A stretch of DNA of 64,000 bases from CADCWK01 sp965218235 (GCA_965218235.1 OZ244596.1:1860001-1924000), one strand, 5' to 3'; numbered from the stretch's first letter, positions 25,233 to 34,166 are shown. Numbers and translations: made by a program. The notes: generated by a model not told the origin, from the sequence alone.

Positions 25233-26555
25233 CTACCGGTCAACGGAGCCGAGGATGATGTCGATCGTCCCGATCATCGCGACGATGTCGGCCAGCATCG
25301 CGCCGGTCGCCATGTGCGGCAGGGAGGCGAGGTTGACGAAGTCAGCCGACCGGACCCGGAACCGGTACGGCACCGGCGAGCCGTCCGAGACGACGTAGTA
25401 GCCGAGTTCGCCCTTGCTGTGCTCGATCGCCTGATAGACCTCGCCCCTGGGCGGGCTGAAGCCCTTGATCACCCAGATGAAGTGGCGCTGCATGTCCTCG
25501 GCGGTGGTCATCGTCCCCTTGTGCGGCGGGATGACGTAGGCCGACTCGTAGGCCATCAGCGGCCGGTCGTCACTGGCGACCCGGTCGAGGGCCTGGGTGA
25601 TGAGCTTGATCGCCTGCCGCATCTCCTCCATCCGGACGAGGTAGCGGTCGTAGGTATCGCCGGACTGGCCGAGCGGGACCTCGAAGTCGAGCTCGTCGTA
25701 GACCAGGTATGGCTCGGCCTTGCGGATGTCGTAGTTCACGCCCGACGCCCGCAGGCAGGCCCCGGTCAGCGAGTAGGAGATCGCGGCCTCCGGCGTGATG
25801 ATACCGTTGCCCTTGGTTCGCGCCATCCAGATCGGGTTGGCCTGGAGGAGTGTCTGGTACTCCATCTGCCGGTCCGGAAAGATCCTGAGGAAGTCCCGGA
25901 TCTGCTCGACGAGGCCGTTCGGAATCGGCCGGCTGAAACCGCCCATCTCCATCATGTTGGTTGTCAGGCGGGCGCCGCAGAACGCCTCGAAGATGTCGAG
26001 GATGATCTCGCGCTCGCGGAAGCAGTAGAGCGACATCGAGAGGGCGCCGATGTCGAGCGCGTGCGTCCCGAGCCAGACGAGGTGCGAGGCGATCCGGCTA
26101 AGCTCGGCCATGATCACGCGCCAGTACTGGGCGCGCTCCGGCGCCTCGACGCCGCAGAGCTTCTCGAAGGCGAGGATGCAGCCGAGGTTGTTCTGCGGGG
26201 CGGACACATAATCCGTCCGGTCGGTCCAGGGCAGGACCTGGGCGTAGCGGTGGTTCTCGCCCAGCTTCTCGGTGCCGCGGTGGAGGTAGCCGATCACCGG
26301 GTCGCAGTCGGTGATGACCTCGCCGTCCAGCTTCAGCACGATCCGGAGCACGCCGTGCGTCGACGGGTGCTGCGGCCCCATGTTGAGGGTCATCTCGCGG
26401 GAGCCGCTGCCAAGGTCGCGCTCGTCGGCGATTTCAAGGGTCCCGGTCGTTTTCGGGTCCTCGGTGAAGTCGTAGGCGGATTCGGCGAACGCACCGTCCT
26501 CGATGTCCCTGCCGATGTCGGCGGCCGTGATGGCCGGGTCGCGGGTGATGCTCAT
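25233..26555 (-). CDS. nuoD: NADH-quinone oxidoreductase subunit D
   Basis: 440 residues. This 49-kDa-type subunit of complex I lies in the peripheral arm beside the quinone site. Signatures include LNMGPQHPSTHGVLRIVLKLDGEVI, CDPVIGYLHRGTEKLGENHRYAQVLPWTDRTDYVSA and the final region GEVYQAIEHSKGELGYYVVSDGSPVPYRFRVRSADFVNLASLP. The N-terminal 50 residues (acidic) are longer than the minimal form. It is the last nuo gene in the cluster. No nuoE, F, G, H or membrane-arm genes follow; they must be elsewhere or absent. Confidence 0.96.
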   Translation of the reverse strand: MSITRDPAITAADIGRDIEDGAFAESAYDFTEDPKTTGTLEIADERDLGSGSREMTLNMGPQHPSTHGVLRIVLKLDGEVITDCDPVIGYLHRGTEKLGENHRYAQVLPWTDRTDYVSAPQNNLGCILAFEKLCGVEAPERAQYWRVIMAELSRIASHLVWLGTHALDIGALSMSLYCFREREIILDIFEAFCGARLTTNMMEMGGFSRPIPNGLVEQIRDFLRIFPDRQMEYQTLLQANPIWMARTKGNGIITPEAAISYSLTGACLRASGVNYDIRKAEPYLVYDELDFEVPLGQSGDTYDRYLVRMEEMRQAIKLITQALDRVASDDRPLMAYESAYVIPPHKGTMTTAEDMQRHFIWVIKGFSPPRGEVYQAIEHSKGELGYYVVSDGSPVPYRFRVRSADFVNLASLPHMATGAMLADIVAMIGTIDIILGSVDR

Positions 26556-26606
26556 GGGTGTGCCTCGGTCCGGCGCGCTCGCGTCGTGTGATGGGGATGT
26601 GGTGCG

Positions 26607-27470
26607 TCAGGCGGTGCCGGCCCGGCCCGTCCAGCGGGTCCGGACGCGGGCGACGGTGCGCTCGGTGTTGTAGACGGGGTATTCGCTCCAGCCGCGGAGC
26701 GGGTAATCCTTCCGGAGCGGATGCCCCTCGGACCAGTCCTCGGCGAGCAGGATCCGCTTGAGATTCGGGTGCCCCTCGAACTGGACCCCGAACATGTCGT
26801 AGACCTCGCGCTCCAGCCAGTTGGCGCCGTTCCAGACCGGGACCAGCGACGGGACGGACTCGCCATCGTCGACGCCGGCCTTGATCCGGACCCGAACCCG
26901 GTGGCGCAGTGAGTAGAGCTGGACGACGACGTCGAAGCGCGGCGCCTCCCGGAGGCGGAGCATGTCGACCGCCGTCAGGTCGCTCAGGAAGGTCAGGGAT
27001 GTCCGCGGGTCGCGCTGAAGCAGCACGCAGGCGTCGCGCAGCAACGCCGGCTCGACGTGCAGCGTCGTCTCATTGCGGAACCGGACTGCCGCGATGATCG
27101 CGTCCGGCATCAGCTCCCGGAGGACCCGCAGGGCGGGGTGCCGCTCGACGTCCTCGTCGTACCAGTCGTCTCGGCCCCCGGACTGCTCGCCGGTGGCCAG
27201 CAGCGCGGACTGATCTGTCGCGCCTTCGGGGCGGGTCTGGCCACCGTTGGGGTCGACGACCTCGCCGGCCGTCTCGCTCTCCGTCGAGAGGTGCTCGCCG
27301 TTGGTCTGGGTCGGTTTGGTGACGGCGGCGATCGTCCCCGCCGGGTCGGCGTTCGATGCCGACGGCGTCGCGTCGTCGATGTACTTCCGGTTGGGTTGCG
27401 GCGTCTCCGGTTCGGTCCCGGGGGTCTGCGCGTTCGGCTGCCGACTGCGGTCGTTGTCGTTATCGGTCAC
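26607..27470 (-). CDS. nuoC: NADH-quinone oxidoreductase subunit C with long N-terminal extension
   Basis: 287 residues from the GTG at 27470 (GGAG eight bases upstream). The conserved 30-kDa subunit domain starts only near residue 95 (VERHPALRVLRELMPDAI). It ends with the signature WLEREVYDMFGVQFEGHPNLKRILLAEDWSEGHPLRKDYPLRGW. The first 90 residues are low-complexity, rich in T, E, Q and G (NAQTPGTEPETPQPNR), and probably disordered. Ordinary NuoC is about 150-200 residues. NuoC holds the NuoB/NuoD core together. Order nuoA-B-C-D on the minus strand, 38 bp after nuoB. Confidence 0.93.
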   Translation of the reverse strand: MTDNDNDRSRQPNAQTPGTEPETPQPNRKYIDDATPSASNADPAGTIAAVTKPTQTNGEHLSTESETAGEVVDPNGGQTRPEGATDQSALLATGEQSGGRDDWYDEDVERHPALRVLRELMPDAIIAAVRFRNETTLHVEPALLRDACVLLQRDPRTSLTFLSDLTAVDMLRLREAPRFDVVVQLYSLRHRVRVRIKAGVDDGESVPSLVPVWNGANWLEREVYDMFGVQFEGHPNLKRILLAEDWSEGHPLRKDYPLRGWSEYPVYNTERTVARVRTRWTGRAGTA

Positions 27471-27508
27471 TGGGCACACTCCACCGCGTCAGGGGTTTGC
27501 CGGAACGG

Positions 27509-28060
27509 TCAGCCACGCTGGGCGGCCATCGACTCGAGCCGGTCGGCCCGGCGCAGGTTCTCGGCGGCGTCCGGCCCCTGCTTCTTCGCCATCGTCTCGT
27601 ATTTGATGACCTTGTTCTGGAGCTCGAGGATGCCGTAGTAGAGCGACTCCGGCGTCGGCGGGCAGCCAGGGACGTAGACATCGACCGGGACGATCTGGTC
27701 GACGCCCTGGACGACGGCGTAGGTGTCGTACGGACCGCCAACGTTGGCGCAGGAGCCCATCGAGATCACCCACTTGGGCTCGGGCATCTGGTCGTAGAGC
27801 GTCCGGACGACCGGCGCCATCTTCTTGGTCACCGTGCCGGCGACGATCATCAGGTCAGCCTGCCGGGGGGAGGCGCGGTACAGCATCCCGAAGCGCTCGG
27901 CGAGATCCCAGCGGGACATCGAGGCGGCGATCATCTCGATCGCGCAGCAGGCGAGGCCGAACTGGAGCCACCAGAGCGAGCTGCGCCGGCCCCAGTTGAA
28001 GAGGAAGTCCAGGGAGGTGACGAAGACGTTCTTGTTGAACCGGTCGTCGATCATGCCCAT
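27509..28060 (-). CDS. nuoB: NADH-quinone oxidoreductase subunit B
   Basis: 183 residues. It carries cluster N2, the last iron-sulfur centre before quinone. The cysteines are visible as FGLACCAIEM, SMGSCANVGGPY and YVPGCPPTPESLYYGIL. SPRQADLMIVAGTVTKKMAPVVRTLYDQMPEPKWVISMG is the usual PSST-type core. The start overlaps the end of nuoA by 10 bp. The C-terminus after NKVIKYET carries a short charged tail. Confidence 0.97.
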   Translation of the reverse strand: MGMIDDRFNKNVFVTSLDFLFNWGRRSSLWWLQFGLACCAIEMIAASMSRWDLAERFGMLYRASPRQADLMIVAGTVTKKMAPVVRTLYDQMPEPKWVISMGSCANVGGPYDTYAVVQGVDQIVPVDVYVPGCPPTPESLYYGILELQNKVIKYETMAKKQGPDAAENLRRADRLESMAAQRG

Positions 28061-28422
28061 TCGAGCGCGCCTTTCTTCCAGGCGTAGATGAACCCGTCGA
28101 AGAGGAGGAACATAAAGACGAGCATCGCGACGAAGCCATAGACGCCCAGGCTATCGAAGACGACTGCCCACGGGAAGATGAAGATGGCCTCGATGTCGAA
28201 GACGACGAACAGCATCGCGACGACGTAGAAGCGAGGAGAGAACCGGGGTTTGGTCGCCTCGACCTGTGGCACGCCGCTCTCGTAGGGCGCGGCCTTGGCG
28301 ATGGACGGTTTGCTCGGCGCGACGATCCCGTTCAGGGTCAGCAGCGTCAGACCCAGACCAATCGCGGCGAGGAGCAGGATGCCGATGACGACCCAATCGG
28401 AGCCGTAGATCTGGGTATTCAC
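28051..28422 (-). CDS. nuoA: NADH-quinone oxidoreductase subunit A
   Basis: 123 residues from the GTG at 28422, which gives the normal length; the frame is open upstream but reads Arg/Pro-rich. Three membrane helices: VIGILLLAAIGLGLTLLTLNGIV, FYVVAMLFVVFDIEAIFIFPWAVVF and VYGFVAMLVFMFLLFDGFIYAWKKGALEW. The loop signature KAAPYESGVPQVEATKPRFSPRFY has the family E-S-G motif. First gene of nuoABCD. A 30-bp dyad 75 bp upstream is a candidate control site. Confidence 0.95.
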   Translation of the reverse strand: MNTQIYGSDWVVIGILLLAAIGLGLTLLTLNGIVAPSKPSIAKAAPYESGVPQVEATKPRFSPRFYVVAMLFVVFDIEAIFIFPWAVVFDSLGVYGFVAMLVFMFLLFDGFIYAWKKGALEWA

Positions 28423-28497
28423 GCGGGACGGAACCTCTCTGTCCGGCGGGTGTCCGACCCGCGGCCGGCGGGCGTGGCAGCCGCGCCGGGACACGAA

Positions 28498-28527
28498 AAC
28501 CGTTTGTGTATCTTATCACGAACGGTT
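28498..28527 (-). promoter_or_regulatory. 30-bp dyad upstream of nuoA, candidate operator
   Basis: AACCGTTTGTG and CACGAACGGTT (28498-28508 and 28517-28527) are inverted with one mismatch around TATCTTAT. On the minus strand the spacer reads ATAAGATA, which contains a TAAGAT -10-like hexamer. Position 75-105 bases before the nuoA start suits an operator or promoter of the nuo genes. The binding protein is unknown. Confidence 0.5.
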
Positions 28528-28635
28528 CGCGGAACACTCCATTTCAGCCTCAATGTACGGACGCTGCCGAGTGTATTTGCCGTCGATCGTCATGCGCGCG
28601 CGTCATCGTCGTGCCGGGCGTGGATCGCGTCGGTC

Positions 28636-28707
28636 GTAGGGACATGGCTTGCCTTGTCCGCGCCGTCAGGCGCCATGTCCGCAACCCGCCGATTCGCGGT
28701 TCAACCT
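28636..28707 (+). repeat. GTAGGG-family repeat, copy C
   Basis: It begins GTAGGGACATGGCTTGCC and continues through TGTCC, GCGCCGTCAGGCGCCAT and CGGTTCAACC. It aligns with the left part of copy E at 60058 (GTAGGGTCACGGGCTTGCCC, then GCGCCCGCAGGTGCCAT and GGTTCAACC). GGACA and TGTCC pair around GGCTTGCC. No matching right arm was found. It lies in the 560-bp gap between nuoA and copA. Confidence 0.55.
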
Positions 28708-28934
28708 ATTTAGTCATCCAGAATCCATGGCCGCTGGTGGGTGGTCTCTTTGTTCTGGGACCAATTGGGTGAGATCGTCCTGGTTGCGTGATCGTCCTGT
28801 CCCCCATTCGACGACACGATGGCGTAGCCTCTAGCGCCTAGCGGCGCGGCAGCGAAGCGAGCAAGGCCAGCGAAGCGTACGCCACATCCCTACACCGGTT
28901 AGTCGCCCGATCCATGGGGGAATATCGCCGGCTG

Positions 28935-28954
28935 ATACCCCCATAGGGTATAAT
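28935..28954 (+). promoter_or_regulatory. CsoR-type copper operator overlapping the copA -10 box
   Basis: ATACCC-CCATA-GGGTAT (28935-28951) is a perfect 6-5-6 palindrome of the kind bound by CsoR-family copper repressors upstream of copA/copZ genes. Its right arm overlaps TATAAT at 28949-28954, a consensus -10 box. Transcription would start near 28961, so the ATG at 28953 cannot be the translation start. Binding should block RNA polymerase until Cu(I) releases the repressor. No csoR gene lies in the window. Confidence 0.75.
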
Positions 28955-28985
28955 GAAGACCTTGCTTGCGAGGAGGATGTCCACA

Positions 28986-31820
28986 ATGGTCGCTTCGCCC
29001 GTCCCCAGAGCCGAAAGTTCGCCGCGAATCGCTGACCTTGCCCAAGCGCAGATCGAGGTCGAGGGGATGACCTGCGCCTCGTGTGTCCGTCGGGTGGAGC
29101 GCTCGCTGGCGAAGGTATCGGGCGTCGCCGATGTGGCCGTCAATCTCGCGACCGAGCGGGCGACGGTCTCGTTCGACGGGGCGACCGCCTCCCGCGACGA
29201 CCTCACCGCCGCGGTCGAGAAGGCAGGGTACAAGGTTGGCCGCGTGGTGATGCCGACAGCGCCGGCACCCGTCGCCGCGCCCAGACTCGCCGCCGCCCCT
29301 TCCCCTGCGACACATGCCCAGGAGTTGTCGCTTCCGATCGAGGGGATGACCTGCGCGTCCTGCGTCCGGCGCGTCGAACGATCGCTGGCGAAGGTCGACG
29401 GCGTCGAGCGGGCCAGCGTCAACCTGGCGACCGAGCGGGCGACGGTCTCGTTTCGCCCGGAGATCGTCGGTCCGGAGGCCCTGCGACGGGCGGTCGAGAA
29501 AGCTGGTTATCACGTTGGGGCCGATCCCGCCGTGTCGTCCCCGGCGGCGGCGGTCGAGGAACCACCGCGGACCGCTCCGACCAAGGCCATCGCCGCTCCC
29601 GATGATCGGTCGCTGCGGCGGGACGCCGAGATCGCCGACCTGAAGCGCAAGTCGCTGACGAGCCTCGCGATCGGCGTCGTCATGATGCTGCTGATGTATC
29701 TGCCGTTGCCGATCGGCATGATGACGCTTGCCCCGATGCTGCTGATCGCCGCCTCGGTCGTCCAGTTCTGGGCCGGAGGGATCTTCTACCGGGCGACGTG
29801 GGCCGCGCTGAAGCACGGCGCCGCCACCATGAACACCCTCGTCGCCGTTGGGACGAGCGTCGCCTATGGCTACAGCGCGTTCGTCACGCTCTGGCCGAAC
29901 GTCGCCGCCGACTGGTCGCTGCCCTACGATCTCTACTTCGAGTCGGCCGTGATCGTGATCGCCCTGATCCTGATGGGCCGCTGGCTGGAGGCGCGGGCCA
30001 AGCGCACCACCGGCGAGGCGATCCGGGCGCTGATGGGACTCCAGGCCCGGACCGCCCGCGTCATCCGTGACGGCCAGGAGATCGATGTCCCGCTCGAACA
30101 GGTCGTGGCTGGAGACCGCGTCCGGGTCCGACCGGGTGAGAAGGTGCCGGTCGACGGGACGATCCTCGAGGGGCGCTCGACGCTCGACGAGAGCATGCTG
30201 ACCGGCGAGAGCTTGCCGGTCGAGAAGGGACCGGGCGACGCCGTCATTGGCGCGACGATCAACACCGCCGGCGGTTTCGTCTTCCAGGCGACACGGGTCG
30301 GCGACGACACGACGCTGGCCCAGATCGTCCGGCTGGTCGAGGAGGCCCAGGGCAGCAAGGCGCCGATGCAGCGCCTGGCCGACACCATCTCAGGCTACTT
30401 CGTCCCGGCCGTGCTCGGGATCGCGCTGCTGACCTTCCTCGGATGGTTCTTCTTCGGGCCCGACCCGTCGACCACGATCGCCGTCACGACCGCGATCGCC
30501 GTCCTGGTCATCGCCTGCCCCTGCGCCCTTGGCCTGGCCGCCCCGACCGCGATCATGGTCGGCACCGGCAAGGCGGCGGAGAACGGTGTCCTGATCCGGG
30601 GGGGTGAGGCGCTGGAGCGGGCCCGTCGGATCGACACGATCGTGCTGGACAAGACCGGCACACTCACCCTCGGCCGACCGACCGTGACCGGCATCGAGCC
30701 ATCTGAAGGCTGGTCGGCGGACGACCTCCTCCGGCTGGCGGCGGCCGTCGAGGTCGGGTCGGAGCACCCGCTTGGAGAGGCGATCTTCGCCGCGGCCCGA
30801 TCTCGCGAGATCGCGTTACCGGCAGCTACCGGGTTCACGTCCGTCACCGGGCAGGGCGTTCGGGCGACGGTCGATGGTCGAGCGGTCGCGGTAGGCAACC
30901 GACGGCTGCTGGCCGATCTCGCGATCGACACGCAGCATCTCGACGAGAAGGTCCGGGCGCTGGCGGAAACCGGCGCCACGCCGATGCACGTCGCGGTCGA
31001 TGGCGCTCACGCCGGGATCATCGCCGTCGCCGACACGATCCGGCCGGAGTCGACCGAGGCGGTCGCGCAGCTCCGGGCGCTGGGGCTTCAGGTCTGGATG
31101 CTGACCGGGGACAACCGGGCCACAGCGGAGACGATTGCGCGGCAGGCCGGAATCGACAACGTCCTGGCCGAGGTGCTGCCCGACCAGAAGGCCGCCAAGA
31201 TCCAGGAGCTGCAGGGGCAGGGCCGCGTCGTCGCGATGGTCGGCGACGGCATCAACGACGCGCCGGCCCTCGCCCAGGCCGAGCTCGGGATCGCGATCGG
31301 GACCGGGACCGACGTCGCCATGGCGGCGTCCGACATCACCCTGATCGGCGGTGACCTGCGCGGCGTGATCACGGCGATCGCACTGTCGCGGCGGACCGTC
31401 GCGACGATCCGGCAGGGGCTATTCTGGGCCTTCGCCTACAACGTCGCCCTGATCCCGCTGGCGATGGGCGGGCTCTACCCGGCCTTCGGCATCCTGCTGA
31501 CGCCGATCATCGCCGCCGCCGCGATGGCGATGTCGAGCGTCAGTGTCGTGACCAACGCGCTCCGGATGCGGAGCTTCCAGCGGCCGGCGTCGGCTGAGCA
31601 AATCCTGCACCCGCCGCTCCGCACCCGGCTGGCCGACGGCGGCTACCTCGTCGCTATCGGCCTGCTGGCCGTCGTCATCGGCGCGGGCGCGATCTGGCTC
31701 GGGAACGCCTGGGACACTGGCCCCGGACACGCTGGAGCGGCGGGCGATGTCATCCAGGAGCACGGCACGACATCGGGGATCGCTGGTAACGATGTCGCTG
31801 GGCTGCCCATCGGGGAGTGA
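28986..31820 (+). CDS. copA: Copper-exporting P1B-type ATPase with two metal-binding domains
   Basis: 944 residues from the ATG at 28986, which has AGGAGG nine bases upstream; ATGs at 28953 and 28977 lie in or too near the promoter and ribosome site. Two heavy-metal domains with GMTCASC (Cys30/33 and Cys123/126), a His-poor linker and eight membrane helices. The Cu(I) channel motif CPC is at Cys511 and Cys513. The phosphorylation site DKTG is at Asp555, then TGES, the H-P motif SEHPLG and MVGDGINDAPAL. It pumps Cu(I), possibly Ag(I), out of the cytosol at the cost of ATP. The CsoR-type site in its promoter supports copper. It converges with the antiporter gene only 6 bp away. Confidence 0.96.
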   Translation: MVASPVPRAESSPRIADLAQAQIEVEGMTCASCVRRVERSLAKVSGVADVAVNLATERATVSFDGATASRDDLTAAVEKAGYKVGRVVMPTAPAPVAAPRLAAAPSPATHAQELSLPIEGMTCASCVRRVERSLAKVDGVERASVNLATERATVSFRPEIVGPEALRRAVEKAGYHVGADPAVSSPAAAVEEPPRTAPTKAIAAPDDRSLRRDAEIADLKRKSLTSLAIGVVMMLLMYLPLPIGMMTLAPMLLIAASVVQFWAGGIFYRATWAALKHGAATMNTLVAVGTSVAYGYSAFVTLWPNVAADWSLPYDLYFESAVIVIALILMGRWLEARAKRTTGEAIRALMGLQARTARVIRDGQEIDVPLEQVVAGDRVRVRPGEKVPVDGTILEGRSTLDESMLTGESLPVEKGPGDAVIGATINTAGGFVFQATRVGDDTTLAQIVRLVEEAQGSKAPMQRLADTISGYFVPAVLGIALLTFLGWFFFGPDPSTTIAVTTAIAVLVIACPCALGLAAPTAIMVGTGKAAENGVLIRGGEALERARRIDTIVLDKTGTLTLGRPTVTGIEPSEGWSADDLLRLAAAVEVGSEHPLGEAIFAAARSREIALPAATGFTSVTGQGVRATVDGRAVAVGNRRLLADLAIDTQHLDEKVRALAETGATPMHVAVDGAHAGIIAVADTIRPESTEAVAQLRALGLQVWMLTGDNRATAETIARQAGIDNVLAEVLPDQKAAKIQELQGQGRVVAMVGDGINDAPALAQAELGIAIGTGTDVAMAASDITLIGGDLRGVITAIALSRRTVATIRQGLFWAFAYNVALIPLAMGGLYPAFGILLTPIIAAAAMAMSSVSVVTNALRMRSFQRPASAEQILHPPLRTRLADGGYLVAIGLLAVVIGAGAIWLGNAWDTGPGHAGAAGDVIQEHGTTSGIAGNDVAGLPIGE

Positions 31821-31826
31821 CCGGCG

Positions 31827-33509
31827 TCAGTCTTCGCCGACGGGTCGCGCATTCAACTCGAGGCGGATCTGGTCCACGTCGAGCGTCGTCAGGGCGACAT
31901 CGAGCCCCTGCTCGCTGAACGTGCCGTCGTCGCGAGCGTCGAGCAGGGCGGCGCGCTGGGCCGCGATCATGGCGAGCTTCCGGCGCCGCCCGGCATCCAG
32001 GTCCGGTTCCGCCGTGGTCCGGAACCCGTCCGTCGGTTCCCTCTCGTCGGTTGCTCCCCCAGCCGATTCTGCCGTTGCCCGCAGCAGGTCCGCGATGCGC
32101 CGTTGCTCCTCCCGCTCGGCCACGGGATCGGGCCCGGCCGGCCGGACACGGGCGATGACCCACGGCAGTGACAGGCCCTGCACGAGCAGTGAGCCGGTGG
32201 CGACCAGGAACGCCACGAGGACGAGAAGCGACCGGTCCGGGGTCTCGGTGGGCAGCGTCTGGGCGGCGGCCAGCGTGATGGCGCCACGCATCCCGGCCCA
32301 GACGACGATGACCCCTTCGGGCCACCCCAACGGCTCGGCGAGGAAGTAGTCGATGCTGGCGAGGCCGCGCCGCAAGCGGGTCCGGAGGCGTTCCACCGTC
32401 GCCTCGGTGATGCCGGACCGCGACCGCCAGCGCCGCTGACGCGCGAACTGGCCCAGGTCCCCGGCATCGAGCTGGTGCTGCGCCGAAATGAGCCAGGGAC
32501 GGACCTGCTCGCTCCGACTTCGCAGCAGGCGCAGGGTCGTGAGCAGCGGGGCGACGAACGCGGTCCGGACGGCGACCGTCACCGCCAGCGCTCCGACCGC
32601 CAGCGCGATGGCTCTCCCGATCCCTGCGTGATCCCCCTGGACATCATCGATGATGCTCGAGACCTGAAGGCCCATCACGAGGAAGATCCCACCCTCCAGC
32701 ACCAACTCGACCATTCGCCAGTTCTGCGAATCGGATAGACGGTGCCTCACGGAGAGGACCTCCGGCGCGTGGCGGCCAGTTGCCAGTCCGGCCACGACCG
32801 CCGCGACGAGGCCGGACGCGCCGAGCTCACTGGTTGGGATGGCGGCGAGGAACGGCGTGGTAAAGGAGACGAGCGTGTTGACCGCCGGGTCGTCCATCCT
32901 GGCTCGCAGCCACAGCACGAGATGACCGACACCCAGCCCGACCGCGACGGCGACGATCAATGAATAGACGAACGTTCCGGCCACGCCCCAGAGTGACACG
33001 GACGCGCCGGCGCCGGCGATCGCGGCTCGAAGGAGGACCAGAGCGGTTGCGTCGTTGAGGAGACTCTCGCCTTCGAGGATCGCCACGACGCGATGGGAAA
33101 CACCGAGCCGCCGGACGATCGTGGTGGCGACGGCATCGGTCGGGCTGATGATCGCGCCGAGCGCGATGCCCCAGCCGAGGTCCAGGCCCGGCATGAGCCA
33201 GGCGAAGAACAGGCCGAGTACGACGGCGCTCAGGACCACGAGGACGATCGAGAGGCCGCCGATGGCGGTGACGTCCCGCCGGAACCGCGTCGCCGGCATC
33301 GACGCCGAGGCTGAATAGAGCAGCGGCGGCAGGACGCCGGCCAGGATCCACTCCGGTTCGATTTCGATTTCTGGTGTACCGGGCAGAAGGCTCACGCCGA
33401 TTCCGCCGAGCACGAGGAGGAGCGGCGCGGCGATCCCCAGCCGCTCGGAGAGGATCGACGCGCCAGCGATCGCGAGCAGGCCGACGACGATGACGATCAA
33501 CGGGTCCAT
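31827..33509 (-). CDS. CPA1-family Na+(K+)/H+ antiporter
   Basis: 560 residues from the ATG at 33509 (MDPLIVIVVGLLAIAGAS); the open frame upstream is Arg-rich and not membrane-like. About 12 helices. The core motif WGIALGAIISPTDAVATTIV and EGESLLNDATALVLLRAAIA contain the ion-binding ND pair of electroneutral CPA1/NhaP exchangers. GLVAAVVAGLATGRHAPEV and WAGMRGAITLAAAQTLP (the G-x-R-G motif) also fit. A long soluble C-terminal tail (from about 455, REEQRRIADLLRATAES) probably regulates activity. It exports Na+ in exchange for H+ and sets cytosolic pH. It lies in the metal island but has no obvious link to copper. Confidence 0.9.
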   Translation of the reverse strand: MDPLIVIVVGLLAIAGASILSERLGIAAPLLLVLGGIGVSLLPGTPEIEIEPEWILAGVLPPLLYSASASMPATRFRRDVTAIGGLSIVLVVLSAVVLGLFFAWLMPGLDLGWGIALGAIISPTDAVATTIVRRLGVSHRVVAILEGESLLNDATALVLLRAAIAGAGASVSLWGVAGTFVYSLIVAVAVGLGVGHLVLWLRARMDDPAVNTLVSFTTPFLAAIPTSELGASGLVAAVVAGLATGRHAPEVLSVRHRLSDSQNWRMVELVLEGGIFLVMGLQVSSIIDDVQGDHAGIGRAIALAVGALAVTVAVRTAFVAPLLTTLRLLRSRSEQVRPWLISAQHQLDAGDLGQFARQRRWRSRSGITEATVERLRTRLRRGLASIDYFLAEPLGWPEGVIVVWAGMRGAITLAAAQTLPTETPDRSLLVLVAFLVATGSLLVQGLSLPWVIARVRPAGPDPVAEREEQRRIADLLRATAESAGGATDEREPTDGFRTTAEPDLDAGRRRKLAMIAAQRAALLDARDDGTFSEQGLDVALTTLDVDQIRLELNARPVGED

Positions 33510-33658
33510 CAGCCAGCCCCACTCATGGTCTACACCGTGGGGCTGGCGCTCCCCCGGCAGGCGAACCCGCGCCTGAGCAAGCCGCGCCGCTGCTCGCTCA
33601 CGGGAGCGGTCCATGATACGGGATGGGAAGGAGCGGGGTGGCCAGTTGGCCGCCTGGT

Positions 33659-34069
33659 TCAGGCAGCCAATCCGGCGATGAGACCGTTGCAGGCCCGCTC
33701 GAAGCGGCGGCAGGCTTCGGCGCAGACGGCGCAGTGTTCCATCCCGCGCCGGGCGTGCTCCTCGCACTCCGTCGCGCAGCGTTTGCACGAGTCGGCGCAC
33801 GCGGCCAGCGATGCGCGCAGGGCCCGCGGGTCGGCGGCGGTCTGGCGAGTGATGGCGGCGCCAGTGGCGAGGCACTGGTCGGCGCAGTCGAGGTCGAGGC
33901 GGACGCAGCGGGTGAGGTCGGCGACGTTCTGCTCACCGAGGCAGGCATCGGCGCAGGCCGTGCAGGCCTGCGCACAGTCGAAGCAGGCGTCGATGCAGGC
34001 GGCGAGGGTCTCGGCCGGTGCGCTAGTGGTGCCGAGGTAGGTCGCCAGCATTCGGGTGGCGTAGCTCAT
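33659..34069 (-). CDS. Four-helix-bundle copper-binding protein (Csp family)
   Basis: 136 residues with 17 cysteines spaced on one face of helices: CIDACFDCAQACTACADAC, then CVRLDLDCADQC, CADSCKRCATEC and CAVCAEACRRFERAC. This is the pattern of Csp copper storage proteins, which fill a four-helix bundle with many Cu(I) ions. No signal peptide is seen, so it is a cytosolic Csp3-like form. It starts MSYATRMLATYL after a GGCGATCACC-type leader. It lies 150 bp from the antiporter and just before the DUF305 gene on the same strand. It probably buffers Cu(I) alongside the CopA pump 2 kb away. Confidence 0.9.
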   Translation of the reverse strand: MSYATRMLATYLGTTSAPAETLAACIDACFDCAQACTACADACLGEQNVADLTRCVRLDLDCADQCLATGAAITRQTAADPRALRASLAACADSCKRCATECEEHARRGMEHCAVCAEACRRFERACNGLIAGLAA

Positions 34070-34122
34070 GGTGATCGCCTCTCTCGTTGGGTCATGTCGT
34101 TGTCGGCGGCCGTGATGGGAAG

Positions 34123-34166
34123 ATGCCGGGAACCACGAGCTCGATCCTGCCCGTGGCTCCCGGCAT
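34123..34166 (-). terminator. Long hairpin between the DUF305 and Csp genes
   Basis: ATGCCGGGAACCACG (34123-34137) pairs with CGTGGCTCCCGGCAT (34152-34166) with one mismatch, loop 14 nt. It lies 30 bp past the DUF305 stop on the minus strand. No T run follows, so it may be a partial terminator or an mRNA-stabilising stem before the Csp gene. Confidence 0.5.

Noticed and set aside
25167..26591. A 474-codon plus-strand frame opposite nuoD
   Set aside because: Composition is typical of an antisense shadow; nuoD is unmistakable.
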